A DNA stretch of 64,000 bases from Betaproteobacteria bacterium (lineage in GTDB: Bacteria > Pseudomonadota > Gammaproteobacteria > Burkholderiales > Burkholderiaceae_C). The position numbers were made by a program, and so were the translations under genes. Position 1 is the first letter of the stretch. Every line of letters begins with the position of its first letter. This document shows, piece after piece, positions 17,542 to 26,220 of this stretch. The notes beneath the pieces are model-generated. The model ran no database searches. It had not been told where the DNA came from and saw nothing but the letters and a program-made list of their open reading frames with translations. Where the stretch lies: assembly GCA_025358155.1 (NCBI GenBank), contig JANYKR010000039.1:35806-99805 (forward strand). The letters are read 5' to 3'.

Positions 17542-18861
17542 ATGAACGCTACGCCCTACCACAGCATCCCCCTGGTCAAAGGCCTGCCCCTGGTCGGCAA
17601 CCTGCCCAAGTTCCTGCGTGACCCGCTGGGCAATGCCCAGTCGTTGGCGGTGCACGGCAACGTGGTGCGCTCGCGCACCTTCTTCGAGACCGTCACCCTG
17701 CTCGGCCCCGACGCCAACCAGTTTGTGCTGCACGACCGTGAGGGCAACTTCACCAGCCGGGGCGGCTGGGCCTACTGGATCGACGCGGTGTTTCCGGGCG
17801 CGATCATGGCGATGGACGACCCCCAGCACAAGCACCACCGCCGCATCATGCAGGGCGCCTTCAAGCGCTCAGCGATGGAGCGCTACGTGCAAGACATGGG
17901 GCCGGTGATTGCCGATGTGCTGGCCACCTGGCCGACCGGGGCCGGGCACACGCTCAAGGTGTTCCCGCAGATCAAGGCGTTGACTCTCAACATCGCCGCC
18001 CGGGTCTTCATGGGCATGGCGCTGGGCGCCGAGGCCGACCGCATGAACCAGGCCTTCATCGACACGGTGGCGGCCTCGCTGGCGCTGGTGCGCCGGCCGC
18101 TGCCGCCGCTGGCGATGTGGCGCGGCGTGCGGGCGCGGCGCTGGCTGGTGCAGCTGATGCGGTCCAGACTGGCCGAGAAGCGCGCCACCGAGTCGCCTGA
18201 CTTGTTCAGCCAGTTGTGCCATGCCCGCAGTGAAGACGGCGAGCGCTTCAGTGACCACGAGGTGGTCAACCACATGATCTTCCTGATGATGGCGGCGCAT
18301 GACACCACCACCTCGACCCTGACCACGATGGTCTATTGCCTGGCCCGCCAGCCCGAGTGGCAAGACCGGCTGCGCCAGGACGCGCTGGCCCTGCCCGAGG
18401 CGCAGCTGCGCTATGCCGACCTGGCCGGCTGCGAGCGCACCGAGTGGGTGATGAAGGAGGCGCTGCGGCTTTATCCGCCGCTGACCTCGATCCCGCGCAA
18501 GGCGGCCAGGGACTGCGAGTTTGGCGGCTTCCAGATCCCCAAGGGCACGCCAGTGGGCATCTCGCCGATCCACACCCACCATCTGCCGTCGCTCTGGACC
18601 CGGCCGACCGAGTTCGACCCCGAGCGCTTCTCACCCGGCCGTGCCGAGCACCGCCGCCATGCCTACGGCTACCTGCCGTTTGGCGGCGGCGCGCACCTGT
18701 GCATCGGCCAGCACTTTGCCGACATGGAGGTCAAGAGCGTGCTGCACCAGCTGCTGCGGCGCTACCGCTTTGGCGTGCCTGAGGGCTACCGCATGCCCTA
18801 CCAACTGGTGCCGATTGCCAAGCCCCGGGACGGGCTGCCGATCAGCCTGCAGGCGCTTTGA
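17542..18861 (+). CDS. Cytochrome P450
   Basis: 439 residues from ATG 17542 (MNATPYHSIPLVKG); the longer open frame upstream is GC-rich noise. The I-helix oxygen-activation motif is AAHDTTTS (251-258), the ExxR motif is EALR (306-309) and the haem loop is FGGGAHLCIG with Cys387 as the iron ligand. No membrane anchor is present, so it is a soluble class I bacterial P450 needing a ferredoxin and reductase. The only ferredoxin in the neighbourhood is the ebo-linked one, encoded 0.7 kb upstream on the same strand. The substrate is unknown; the PPLTSIPRKAARD region resembles P450s acting on hydrophobic terpenoid or lipid molecules. Confidence 0.95.
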   Translation: MNATPYHSIPLVKGLPLVGNLPKFLRDPLGNAQSLAVHGNVVRSRTFFETVTLLGPDANQFVLHDREGNFTSRGGWAYWIDAVFPGAIMAMDDPQHKHHRRIMQGAFKRSAMERYVQDMGPVIADVLATWPTGAGHTLKVFPQIKALTLNIAARVFMGMALGAEADRMNQAFIDTVAASLALVRRPLPPLAMWRGVRARRWLVQLMRSRLAEKRATESPDLFSQLCHARSEDGERFSDHEVVNHMIFLMMAAHDTTTSTLTTMVYCLARQPEWQDRLRQDALALPEAQLRYADLAGCERTEWVMKEALRLYPPLTSIPRKAARDCEFGGFQIPKGTPVGISPIHTHHLPSLWTRPTEFDPERFSPGRAEHRRHAYGYLPFGGGAHLCIGQHFADMEVKSVLHQLLRRYRFGVPEGYRMPYQLVPIAKPRDGLPISLQAL

Positions 18862-18926
18862 GGCACAGCACAGTGGCCAGCCTTGCCACCTGATTCAACC
18901 CGACCCACCGCGATCCCCGCCGAACC

Positions 18927-18958
18927 ACCGACCCACCGACCCGCTGACCCACCGACCC
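18927..18958 (+). repeat. 8-base tandem repeat in the aldolase leader
   Basis: Four units of ACCGACCC (third unit GCTGACCC) lie just upstream of the class II aldolase-like gene, between the P450 stop and the aldolase start. They are untranslated in the chosen gene model. A Shine-Dalgarno-like GGAGA follows directly after the array. Confidence 0.75.
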
Positions 18959-18969
18959 GGAGACACCCC

Positions 18970-19761
18970 ATGCCCCAGACCGCAACCCGACCCGCCCTTG
19001 CAACCGTGTCCGACGCCGAACGCCAGGTGCGTGAAGACCTGGCCGCCGCCTACCGACTGGTCGCGCTGTGCGGCATGGACGACAGCATCTACACCCACAT
19101 CTCGGCGCGGGTGCCCGGCACCGAGGACCATTTCCTGATCAACCCTTACGGCTGGTTGTTCCGCGAGATCACCGCCTCGTCCCTGGTCAAGATCGACCTG
19201 CAGGGCCGCATCATCGACGGCTCGACCGAGGACGTGAACCCGGCTGGCTTCACCATCCACAGCGCCGTGCATGCGGCGCGCCACGACGCGGCCTGCGTGC
19301 TGCACACCCACACGGTGGCCGGGGTGGCGGTGTCGTCGCTGGCCTGCGGGCTGCAACCCATCAACCAGTGGTCGCTGCAGTTTTACGGCCGTGTGGCCTA
19401 CCACGACTACGAAGGCATTGCGCTCGACCATGCCGAGCGTGAACGCCTGGTGGCGGACCTCGGCCCGAGCAAGAAGGTGCTGATCCTGCGCAACCACGGC
19501 CTGTTGACGCTGGGCCGCAACGTAGCCGAAGCCTTCATCCTGATGCTCAACCTCGACCGCGCCTGCCGGGTGCAGATGGCCATCCAGGCCAGCGGCATGC
19601 CACCCCAGCAACTGTCGCCCGAAGTCTGCGAGCACACCGCCAAGCAGTACGAGGGCGGCGCCAGCAAGGGATTGGCCGGCAAACCCGACCCGAACATCCG
19701 CGAATGGCGCGCGCTGTTGCGCCGGCTCGACCCCCCTACCGTAACGTCGTACCGGGCTTGA
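18970..19761 (+). CDS. Class II aldolase/adducin family protein
   Basis: 263 residues from ATG 18970, with GGAGA upstream. The zinc-site motifs of the family are present: HTHTVAGVAVS (two His) and LRNHGLLTLGRNVAEAF (third His), with an acidic residue in STEDVNPAGF. The family includes fuculose-phosphate aldolase, ribulose-phosphate epimerase and decarboxylase-like members as well as many of unknown role. The carrier of the activity here is not clear. The gene follows the P450 on the same strand after 108 bases and converges with the HpcH/HpaI gene across a hairpin. Confidence 0.88.
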   Translation: MPQTATRPALATVSDAERQVREDLAAAYRLVALCGMDDSIYTHISARVPGTEDHFLINPYGWLFREITASSLVKIDLQGRIIDGSTEDVNPAGFTIHSAVHAARHDAACVLHTHTVAGVAVSSLACGLQPINQWSLQFYGRVAYHDYEGIALDHAERERLVADLGPSKKVLILRNHGLLTLGRNVAEAFILMLNLDRACRVQMAIQASGMPPQQLSPEVCEHTAKQYEGGASKGLAGKPDPNIREWRALLRRLDPPTVTSYRA

Positions 19762-19807
19762 ACCGGCGCAGTGTGCCTGGAAGGGGACGCTGGCTTGAGA
19801 AGGTCAG

Positions 19808-19848
19808 AGGGCGACAGCTGCCGGATGCCTGGCTATCGGTAGCGCCCT
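19808..19848. terminator. Hairpin between convergent aldolase genes, probable bidirectional terminator
   Basis: AGGGCG (19808-19813) pairs with CGCCCT (19843-19848) and, after a three-base bulge, CTGCCG (19818-19823) pairs with CGGTAG (19837-19842, one G-U). The loop is 13 bases. It sits between two convergent stops. No long U-tract follows, so termination efficiency is uncertain. Confidence 0.5.
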
Positions 19849-20630
19849 CAGCGAACAGGGTTTGGCGGACGCAGCACCGCCAGCCGCCGGGCGATTTCGG
19901 CCTTGAGCCAGATCGCATCGTGCCCGGGCACCACCAGCTGCAGGCCCTGGGCAAGCATGTCGCGGGCCATCTCGGCGCTGCCGCACCAGATGCCGGTGAC
20001 TTTGCCGGCCGCCTGCGCTGCGGCTTGAATGCGCCGCATCGCGGCTGCCAGCACCGGGTGGTCGTGCGCTGCGCCTGGGCCCAGGCCGAGCGCGATGCCC
20101 AGGTCACTCGGGCCGATGAACAGGCCGTCGAGCTGCGTCACGGCGGCGATGGCTTCTACCGCCTCCAGCCCCGCCTGGGTTTCGATCATCGCCAGGGCCA
20201 GCAGCTGCGTGTTGGCGTGTTGCGGGTAGTCGGCTCCGCCCACCAGCAGGCCGCGCGCGGGGCCAAATGAGCGGTCGCCTTGCATGCCGTCTACGGGATA
20301 GCGACAAGCGCGCCCGAAGGCCAGCGCTTCGGCGGCAGAGTTGATGAGTGGGCAGATGATGCCGTAGGCGCCGGCGTCCAGCGCACGGTTGATCTCGGCC
20401 AGGTTGTTCTGGCTGACGCGCACCAGCGGCACAGCGGTGGTGTGCGTCAGCGCCTGCAGCATGGCCACCATCTGGGCATGGCCGGCCATGCCGTGCTGGC
20501 AGTCGATGACCACGGCGTCAAAGCCGCTGCTGCCCACCAGTTCGGCGGCATAGGCCGAATCGATGCTCAGCCAGCCGGACACGGCAGGCTGGCCTGAACG
20601 AAACAGATCAAACAGGCGATTGGTCTTCAT
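19848..20630 (-). CDS. HpcH/HpaI aldolase family protein
   Basis: 260 residues from ATG 20630, with a GGAG Shine-Dalgarno. Family signatures are VVIDCQHGMAGH (catalytic His), PLVRVSQNN (Arg), MIETQAGLEAV (metal Glu) and GLFIGPSDLGIALG (metal Asp). These enzymes cleave or form 2-keto-hydroxy acids to give pyruvate or glyoxylate-type products in a TIM barrel. It is the last gene of the long minus-strand catabolic run, 100 bases after the bicupin gene, so it probably performs the final carbon-carbon cleavage of the pathway. The exact substrate is unknown. Confidence 0.9.
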   Translation of the reverse strand: MKTNRLFDLFRSGQPAVSGWLSIDSAYAAELVGSSGFDAVVIDCQHGMAGHAQMVAMLQALTHTTAVPLVRVSQNNLAEINRALDAGAYGIICPLINSAAEALAFGRACRYPVDGMQGDRSFGPARGLLVGGADYPQHANTQLLALAMIETQAGLEAVEAIAAVTQLDGLFIGPSDLGIALGLGPGAAHDHPVLAAAMRRIQAAAQAAGKVTGIWCGSAEMARDMLAQGLQLVVPGHDAIWLKAEIARRLAVLRPPNPVR

Positions 20631-20730
20631 GCGCAGGGCTCCTTCAGGTCAGCCAGAACGGGGTGCAGCAACGCGGCCGGGCTGCGGCCGTTGAGCAGGG
20701 TGTTCGGCAGGGCGGTCGGTGGCGCCGTGC

Positions 20731-21858
20731 TCACACCGTCATGGCCGGGGGCAGCAGGCTCTTGCGTGCCAGGTGGCCGCCGGCATCCAGGGTCAGGTCG
20801 GCTTGGGCGGCGGCTGCGTACACCTCGGCTTCAAAGGTCGGCGTTTTGCGCGCATCACCGGCCACCACCAGCAAGGCATGGGCGTCCTGGCTGCCATGGT
20901 TGATGAACTGGCGCCAGCAGCCGGGCGGCATTGACAGCGTGTCCCAGGGGCCCAGGTTGGTTTGCAGGGCCTGGCTGCCCCGGTTGAAGGCCACCGCCAG
21001 CGGGCCGTCGGCATGCACCAGCACGGCGGCCTGGTCAAGCTGGAAGGCGGCGCTGCGCTGCCCTGCCGGAACCCTCAGCCATTCGACCGAAAACCCCTGC
21101 GGGTCGGTCACGGCGGGACGGTGGTCGCGGTGCTGGCTGATGCCCCAGCCGATCACCGGGGCCACTTGCCAGGCCTGGCCCGGCAAGGCGGTGTCGAGCG
21201 TGGCGGCGCGAAAGTCGCGCTGCGCCGGGCGCACGCAGCGTTGCATCAATTCGGTGGCTGACCAATGCCGCAAGGCGGCCACTTCGTCAGCCGGCATCAG
21301 GGGCAGAAGCTGGTCTTCGGCCGGCACCGGGCTGCCGGCGGCAACCTCGATCAACTGGTTGTTGCGCCCCAGGTACAGCCCTGTGCCACGGGCACGTTGC
21401 ATCACGTCGGGGCTCCAGATGATGCCGCCGGTGTCGTCGCCACCCAGCACCGTCATCAAGAAACCATGGCGGTTGCCGGCGTTGGAAAAGCCCCGGAACA
21501 TCCAGGTCGGCATGCAGATCACGTCGCCCTCTTCGAGCCGGGCCTCGCCCTCGTCGCCCTGAGCGCCCCAGCGCAGCGTGAAGCTGCCTTCACAGGCAAT
21601 GAAGACCTCGGCCGTGAAGTGCAGGTGCAGGCTGTTGGTGATGCCCGGTGCCATGCCAGCCGCACCGATGTTGAAGCCGTGCGGCTCGCGCAGGTTGATC
21701 ACCTGGGAGGCGTTCTGGGTGACGCCGGGGCCGACGATGGCGTAGTTCTCCTTGGGCGTGCTGCCGGGCAGCCGCACGTCGATGAAGGCGTCGTCGCACG
21801 ACACGTATTGGGCGCGACGGATGTGGCGGCGAGTAAGGTCTTCAGGTGTCAGGATCAT
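20731..21858 (-). CDS. Bicupin domain protein
   Basis: 375 residues. The N-terminal cupin keeps metal ligands (LHLHFTAEVFIACEG) and the second cupin motif (GDVICMPTWMFRGFSNAG). The C-terminal cupin (DGPLAVAFNRG to LSMPPGCWRQFINHGS) has lost most His ligands. The layout resembles gentisate- or quercetin-dioxygenase-like bicupins and sugar isomerase-like cupins; no specific function can be chosen. It lies 18 bases downstream of the sugar ABC permease, which suggests a role in the first modification of the imported compound. Confidence 0.8.
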   Translation of the reverse strand: MILTPEDLTRRHIRRAQYVSCDDAFIDVRLPGSTPKENYAIVGPGVTQNASQVINLREPHGFNIGAAGMAPGITNSLHLHFTAEVFIACEGSFTLRWGAQGDEGEARLEEGDVICMPTWMFRGFSNAGNRHGFLMTVLGGDDTGGIIWSPDVMQRARGTGLYLGRNNQLIEVAAGSPVPAEDQLLPLMPADEVAALRHWSATELMQRCVRPAQRDFRAATLDTALPGQAWQVAPVIGWGISQHRDHRPAVTDPQGFSVEWLRVPAGQRSAAFQLDQAAVLVHADGPLAVAFNRGSQALQTNLGPWDTLSMPPGCWRQFINHGSQDAHALLVVAGDARKTPTFEAEVYAAAAQADLTLDAGGHLARKSLLPPAMTV

Positions 21859-21876
21859 GATGGTGGCGGGCAGGAG

Positions 21877-22704
21877 TTAGCCTTTGACGGCGCCTTGGGT
21901 CAGGCCCGAGACGATTTGTCTTTGAAACAGCGCCACCAAGATGATGAGCGGCAGGGTGATGCTCACTGCGCCGGCCACGCCTTGCATCAGCAAGGCATCG
22001 CTCTCGGCGGTGATGGCGCTGGCTATGGCCGCCGGCATGGTCATCTTATCGGCATTGGTGAGCGCCGAGCTGAGCATGAAGTCGTTGTAGGCCAGCAGAA
22101 AACTGAACAACCCGGTGGTGACCACACCCGGCCACATGACCGGAATGATGACGCGCCTGAAGGCCTGCAAACGGGTGCAGCCGTCCACCATGGCGGCTTC
22201 GTCCAGCTCTTGCGGGATGTTGACGAAAAAGCTGCGCAGCATCCAGATCGTGAAGGGCTGGTTGATGGCCACCAGCACGAAGATCAGGCTGAGCGTGGTG
22301 TTGCGCATGCCGATGGCGTCGAACAGCGCATGGAAGCTGGGCAGCAGCGTGGCATGCGGCAACGCGCGAAACACCAGCGCGACGATCAGCAACCAGAAGC
22401 CCAGGCTGCCTCGGTAGCGCGACAAGCCATAGCCGGCCAGACAACCCACGGTGAGCGAGATGCCCACCGTGCCCAGCGTGACCACCACCGTGTTGCCGAA
22501 GTTGCGGTAGAACTCACGGTCTATCCACAGGCCCCGGTAGTTCTCCAGCGTCAGCGGTGCCAGCCATTTGAGCGGTGCCGAAAACGCATCGACATACGTG
22601 CGCAGCGAGATCACCACCGTCCACAGCACGGGCAGGGCGGCCAGCAGCAGCCACACCGTCAGGCCGGTGTAGAGCAGCGTTTGGCCCAGCTTGCTTTGCT
22701 TCAT
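21877..22704 (-). CDS. Sugar ABC transporter permease (MalG/UgpE type)
   Basis: 275 residues from ATG 22704 (MKQSKLGQ), one base after the stop of the partner permease. Six membrane helices are visible. The EAA loop is EAAMVDGCTRLQAFRRVIIP, as in the CUT1 carbohydrate permeases. The last residues QIVSGLTQGAVKG are the typical MalG-like C-terminus. It forms a heterodimer with the next upstream-encoded permease. Confidence 0.93.
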   Translation of the reverse strand: MKQSKLGQTLLYTGLTVWLLLAALPVLWTVVISLRTYVDAFSAPLKWLAPLTLENYRGLWIDREFYRNFGNTVVVTLGTVGISLTVGCLAGYGLSRYRGSLGFWLLIVALVFRALPHATLLPSFHALFDAIGMRNTTLSLIFVLVAINQPFTIWMLRSFFVNIPQELDEAAMVDGCTRLQAFRRVIIPVMWPGVVTTGLFSFLLAYNDFMLSSALTNADKMTMPAAIASAITAESDALLMQGVAGAVSITLPLIILVALFQRQIVSGLTQGAVKG

Positions 22705-22705
22705 G

Positions 22706-23737
22706 TCAATGCCTTTGGCGCTGTTCACGCCAGGTCTTGCGCAACAGCGGGATCAGCAAGATGGCGATACCGATGATGGTCAGCACCGACGCGGCGCTGG
22801 CCTTGTACGGGTTGTCTTCTTGCAGCAGCACGTGGTAGGTGAGGTATTGCACGCTGGTGGTGAAGGCGCCTTGCGTGAGCACCATCACGGGCTCGAACAC
22901 CCGGTAGGCGTCCATCAAATGCATCATCAGCACAAACACCAGCAGCGGCATCAAATGCGGCAGCGTGACGTAACGCAGCCTTTGCCAACGGGTGGCGCCG
23001 TCGATGGTGGCGGCTTCGAGTGCGTCTTGCGGCACGCCTTGCAGCCCGGCATAGAACACGATGAAGGCAAACGGCAGCACATGCCAGATCCCGTACAGCA
23101 CCACCAGCATCTGCGCCGACCAGGCCTGCGCCATCCAGAACACTTGCACGCCCAGGCCGCCCAGCAAATGCGGCACCAGGCCGTTGTCACGGAACAGCCA
23201 TTTGATGGCCAGCGCCCCGACCACCGGCGTGATGATGAATGGCAGCAGCGACGCGGCGATGAAAACCGCCTTCAAGCGCTGGGTGACGCGGTTCATGGCC
23301 AGCGCCAGCACCAGACCGCCGCCCAGCACGAAGGGCGTGGTGGCCGCCACGTAGAGCAGCGTGAAGCGCAGGGCCGAGAGGAACTCGGTGGGCTCTGCCG
23401 GCTTGGCAGACACAGGGGGCATGGCAGGGGTGGTCGGCGCTGCCGCCGCTTCAGGTGATGCGGTGGGTGCAGCCTCCAGGCCCAGCACCTTGCGGTAGTA
23501 GTCCAGCCCCACCCATTCGCAGGTCCGCACCGCCTGGCCGCTGGCGTCAACACGGGCACGCTGGGTGGTGACCGCGTGCGCGCCAAAAGGCCCCGTCTGC
23601 TGCAGCGTGACAAGTTCCATCTCAAGCGCGCAATTGCGCACCGACAGCACCACCGTCATCAGCATCGGCAAGGCCAGCAAAACCAGCATCAACACCACCG
23701 ATGGGCCGACAAAGCCGGCAAAGCTGCGCAGCTTCAT
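22706..23737 (-). CDS. Sugar ABC transporter permease (MalF/UgpA type)
   Basis: 343 residues from ATG 23737, overlapping the binding-protein stop (ATGA). The EAA loop reads EAATIDGATRWQRLRYVTLP. Between the first and second helices there is an unusually long periplasmic part of about 85 residues, ending in an Ala/Pro/Thr-rich stretch (PTASPEAAAAPTTPAMPP). CUT1 permeases usually have a shorter loop there, though MalF has large periplasmic insertions elsewhere. The open frame upstream of 23737 only shadows the binding-protein gene. Confidence 0.92.
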   Translation of the reverse strand: MKLRSFAGFVGPSVVLMLVLLALPMLMTVVLSVRNCALEMELVTLQQTGPFGAHAVTTQRARVDASGQAVRTCEWVGLDYYRKVLGLEAAPTASPEAAAAPTTPAMPPVSAKPAEPTEFLSALRFTLLYVAATTPFVLGGGLVLALAMNRVTQRLKAVFIAASLLPFIITPVVGALAIKWLFRDNGLVPHLLGGLGVQVFWMAQAWSAQMLVVLYGIWHVLPFAFIVFYAGLQGVPQDALEAATIDGATRWQRLRYVTLPHLMPLLVFVLMMHLMDAYRVFEPVMVLTQGAFTTSVQYLTYHVLLQEDNPYKASAASVLTIIGIAILLIPLLRKTWREQRQRH

Positions 23738-25035
23738 GCCCTGCCCCCGGCCCGGATGAAGCCTTTCTCGGTGGCCGAGCGCCGGTAGGCCGCTGCGGCT
23801 GCGTCGAGCACGGCCTGCGGCGTGCGCTCGCCCACCAAGGCTTCGGGCAGCAGCTTGCCCACCTCGGCATGCGCCAGGCTGAAGAAGGGCTCGCCAGGCC
23901 ACACCGGCGCGCCGGCCCGCTGCGCCAGCGCCACGCCCGCGCCAAAGCGCCCGGGCTGGTAGACCGACCGCACCCACTGCCCCAGGTCGTTGCCACCTTT
24001 CACGGCGGCCTCGCTCAAGCCTGCCATCAACACCTGGAAGGCAGCTTCGCGCCGGCGCGGGTTGTTGCGGGGCAGCACGGCTGCGTCCCACCACAGGTGC
24101 GCGGCCGTGGGGCCGCCAGCACGGGCCGACGGCGCGGCCGCAAACTGCATCTGGCCCCCCACCCTGGAGGCCGCCGGGTCGTCCATGCGAGAGGCGCGGC
24201 TGGCCCACAGCACACCCATCGCGGCCTTGCCTTGCTGGAACTGGTTGACCACATCGTCGGCGTTGCTGGCCAACACGTTCGGGGTCATGTAGGGCATGAG
24301 CGAGCGCATGACGGCGATGGCCTGCACCCCCAGTTCACTGTTGAACGCCGGCTGTGCGCCACCCGGCTGAAAAAAGCGCCCGCCCAGGCTGGCCAGGATG
24401 TTGGTGAACTCGGTTGCGCAGTCAAAGCCCTTGGCAAAACCCTGGGCGATGGGGAAAGTGATGCTGGGCTCGTCACGCTTGAGCACCGCTGCAGCCTGCA
24501 CCATCTGGGCGTAGTCGGTAGGCACGGCCAGGCCGTGCTTGGCCAACAGGTCGGCGCGGTAGAACAGCGTCTGGGTGTTTTGCAAGAAGGCCACCGCCAT
24601 CACTTGCCCGTCTACCCGCACCAGCATCTTTTCTTCGAGCTTGTAGCGCGCGCCAAACTGGCCCACCAGGTCGTCCAGCGGCTGCAGCTGCCGGCGGGCG
24701 TACAGATTGGCAAACGTGGCCATCGAGACCGCGGCCGCATCGAAGGGCGACAGGCCCTTGGCGCCAAAAGCCTGTTCTGTTTCGATGGCCGCCTGGGGCG
24801 TCAGCTTCCACACCACCTTGAAGCCGGGTCGCGTGCAGCTCTCGGCGATGGCCGCCAGGTGGGCCAAGGCCGGAAAGCTGTTGCTGATCAGTTGCACCTC
24901 GCCCGTGCTGCCGGTGGTAGCGCAGCCTGCTGAGGCCGAGAGAGCGGCCGGGAGGGCGGCCGGGAGGGCGGCGGCGCGGACAGCCACCGGGCTTGCGGCA
25001 GCAACCAGCAGCAAGGTGCGGCGGCGAAGCTTCAT
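23734..25035 (-). CDS. Sugar ABC transporter substrate-binding protein
   Basis: 433 residues. The N-terminus is MKLRRRTLLLVAAASPVAV, which could be a Tat-like or Sec leader, followed by LPAALPAALSASAGC. That Cys after SASAG is a possible lipobox. The mature part has the CUT1 binding-protein pattern (VQLISNSFPALAHLAAI, GKAAMGVLWASRAS, LWWDAAVLPRNNPRRREAAF). It delivers a carbohydrate or carbohydrate-like ligand to the two permeases. Its ATG overlaps the stop of the upstream ATPase gene. The leader contains a 12-base duplicated segment. Confidence 0.9.
   Translation of the reverse strand: MKLRRRTLLLVAAASPVAVRAAALPAALPAALSASAGCATTGSTGEVQLISNSFPALAHLAAIAESCTRPGFKVVWKLTPQAAIETEQAFGAKGLSPFDAAAVSMATFANLYARRQLQPLDDLVGQFGARYKLEEKMLVRVDGQVMAVAFLQNTQTLFYRADLLAKHGLAVPTDYAQMVQAAAVLKRDEPSITFPIAQGFAKGFDCATEFTNILASLGGRFFQPGGAQPAFNSELGVQAIAVMRSLMPYMTPNVLASNADDVVNQFQQGKAAMGVLWASRASRMDDPAASRVGGQMQFAAAPSARAGGPTAAHLWWDAAVLPRNNPRRREAAFQVLMAGLSEAAVKGGNDLGQWVRSVYQPGRFGAGVALAQRAGAPVWPGEPFFSLAHAEVGKLLPEALVGERTPQAVLDAAAAAYRRSATEKGFIRAGGRA
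24944..24967 (-). repeat. 12-base tandem duplication in a signal-peptide region
   Basis: GCGGCCGGGAGG occurs twice in tandem, followed by a partial third unit. On the minus strand it encodes the repeated ALPA/ALPA stretch in the leader of the sugar-binding protein. Confidence 0.75.
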
Positions 25036-26195
25036 GTCGAATCTGCAACCGCAGCGGCCACCGAACCCGTAGCCGCCGGGTTCAAGCGCGCCTCGGTCCT
25101 GGCATCAAACAGGTGACAGCGCGCCGCCTCCACTGCAAAGCCGAGTGGCGATCCCATGGCACAGCGAAAGTCCTTGCCGCCCTTGGCCGTGATCAGCAAG
25201 TCGCCCAGCTTCAGCGTCACCAGGGTGGCGTCACCCGTCAGCTCAAACGCGAAGACCTCGGCAACGAGGGCGGCCTCGGGGCTGGTGTTGCTTGCGCTTG
25301 CGCCAGGGCTGTTGGTCGTACTCGCGCTGGTGTCGTTCGCCAGCACGGTGATGTCTTCCGGCCGCACGCCCAGCACCACCTGATCGACATCGACGCCTGC
25401 AGTGGCCTGCGCAAAGCCGGTGACGCGCACACCCGGCGCCGTGAACACACCGCCGGCCAGCCGGCCGCGCACCAGGTTCATGGGTGGCGAGCCGATGAAG
25501 CCGGCCACGAACAGGTTGGCCGGGCGCTCGTAGATGTCTTGCGGGCTGCCGATCTGCTGGATGCGCGCACGGCTCATCACCACCACCCGGTCGGCCAGGG
25601 TCATGGCCTCGATCTGGTCGTGCGTGACGTAGATGGTGGTCACGCCCAGGCTGTGGTGCAGGTGCTTGATGTAGGCGCGCATGGTGACGCGCAGCTTGGC
25701 GTCGAGGTTGCTCAGCGGCTCGTCCATCAGAAACACAGCAGGCTGACGCACGATGGCGCGCGCCAGGGCCACCCGCTGGCGCTGCCCGCCCGAGAGCTCC
25801 TTGGGCCGGCGCTGCAAGTAATCCATCAACTCGACCTGCTGCGCCGCCTTGTGCACGGCAGGCTCGATCTGCGCCTTTGGCAGGCCCCGGATCTTGAGCG
25901 GGAAGCCGATGTTCTCGGCCACCGTCATGTTGGGATACAGGCCGTAGCTCTGGAAAACCATGGCCACGTCGCGGTCCTTGGGCTCGAGCGTGTTGACGCA
26001 GCGATCGCCGATCCACACCTCGCCGGCGCTGGGGTCTTCCAGCCCGGCCACCATGCGCATGGTGGTGGTCTTGCCGCAGCCACTGGGGCCCAGCAGCACC
26101 AAAAATTCACCATCGGCAATGTCGAGCGACAGGGGCTCGACGGCGGTGGTCGTACCCCAGCGCTTGGCAATGTGCTTGAGTTGAACGCGGGCCAT
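25032..26195 (-). CDS. Sugar ABC transporter ATPase (MalK/UgpC type)
   Basis: 387 residues from ATG 26195. Walker A is GPSGCGKTT, the signature is LSGGQRQRVALARAI, Walker B is VFLMDEPLSNLDAKLR and the switch is YVTHDQIEAMTLADRV. A C-terminal TOBE regulatory domain follows (VVLGVRPEDITVL), with an unusual Ser/Thr/Asn-rich linker of about 20 residues around 310-330. It energises the adjacent sugar importer. It is 25 bases downstream of a SnoaL-like gene and upstream of the binding protein, in one operon with the LacI regulator. Confidence 0.95.
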   Translation of the reverse strand: MARVQLKHIAKRWGTTTAVEPLSLDIADGEFLVLLGPSGCGKTTTMRMVAGLEDPSAGEVWIGDRCVNTLEPKDRDVAMVFQSYGLYPNMTVAENIGFPLKIRGLPKAQIEPAVHKAAQQVELMDYLQRRPKELSGGQRQRVALARAIVRQPAVFLMDEPLSNLDAKLRVTMRAYIKHLHHSLGVTTIYVTHDQIEAMTLADRVVVMSRARIQQIGSPQDIYERPANLFVAGFIGSPPMNLVRGRLAGGVFTAPGVRVTGFAQATAGVDVDQVVLGVRPEDITVLANDTSASTTNSPGASASNTSPEAALVAEVFAFELTGDATLVTLKLGDLLITAKGGKDFRCAMGSPLGFAVEAARCHLFDARTEARLNPAATGSVAAAVADST

Positions 26196-26220
26196 GGGGA
26201 ATTGCGCAAGCGCGTCCGGT

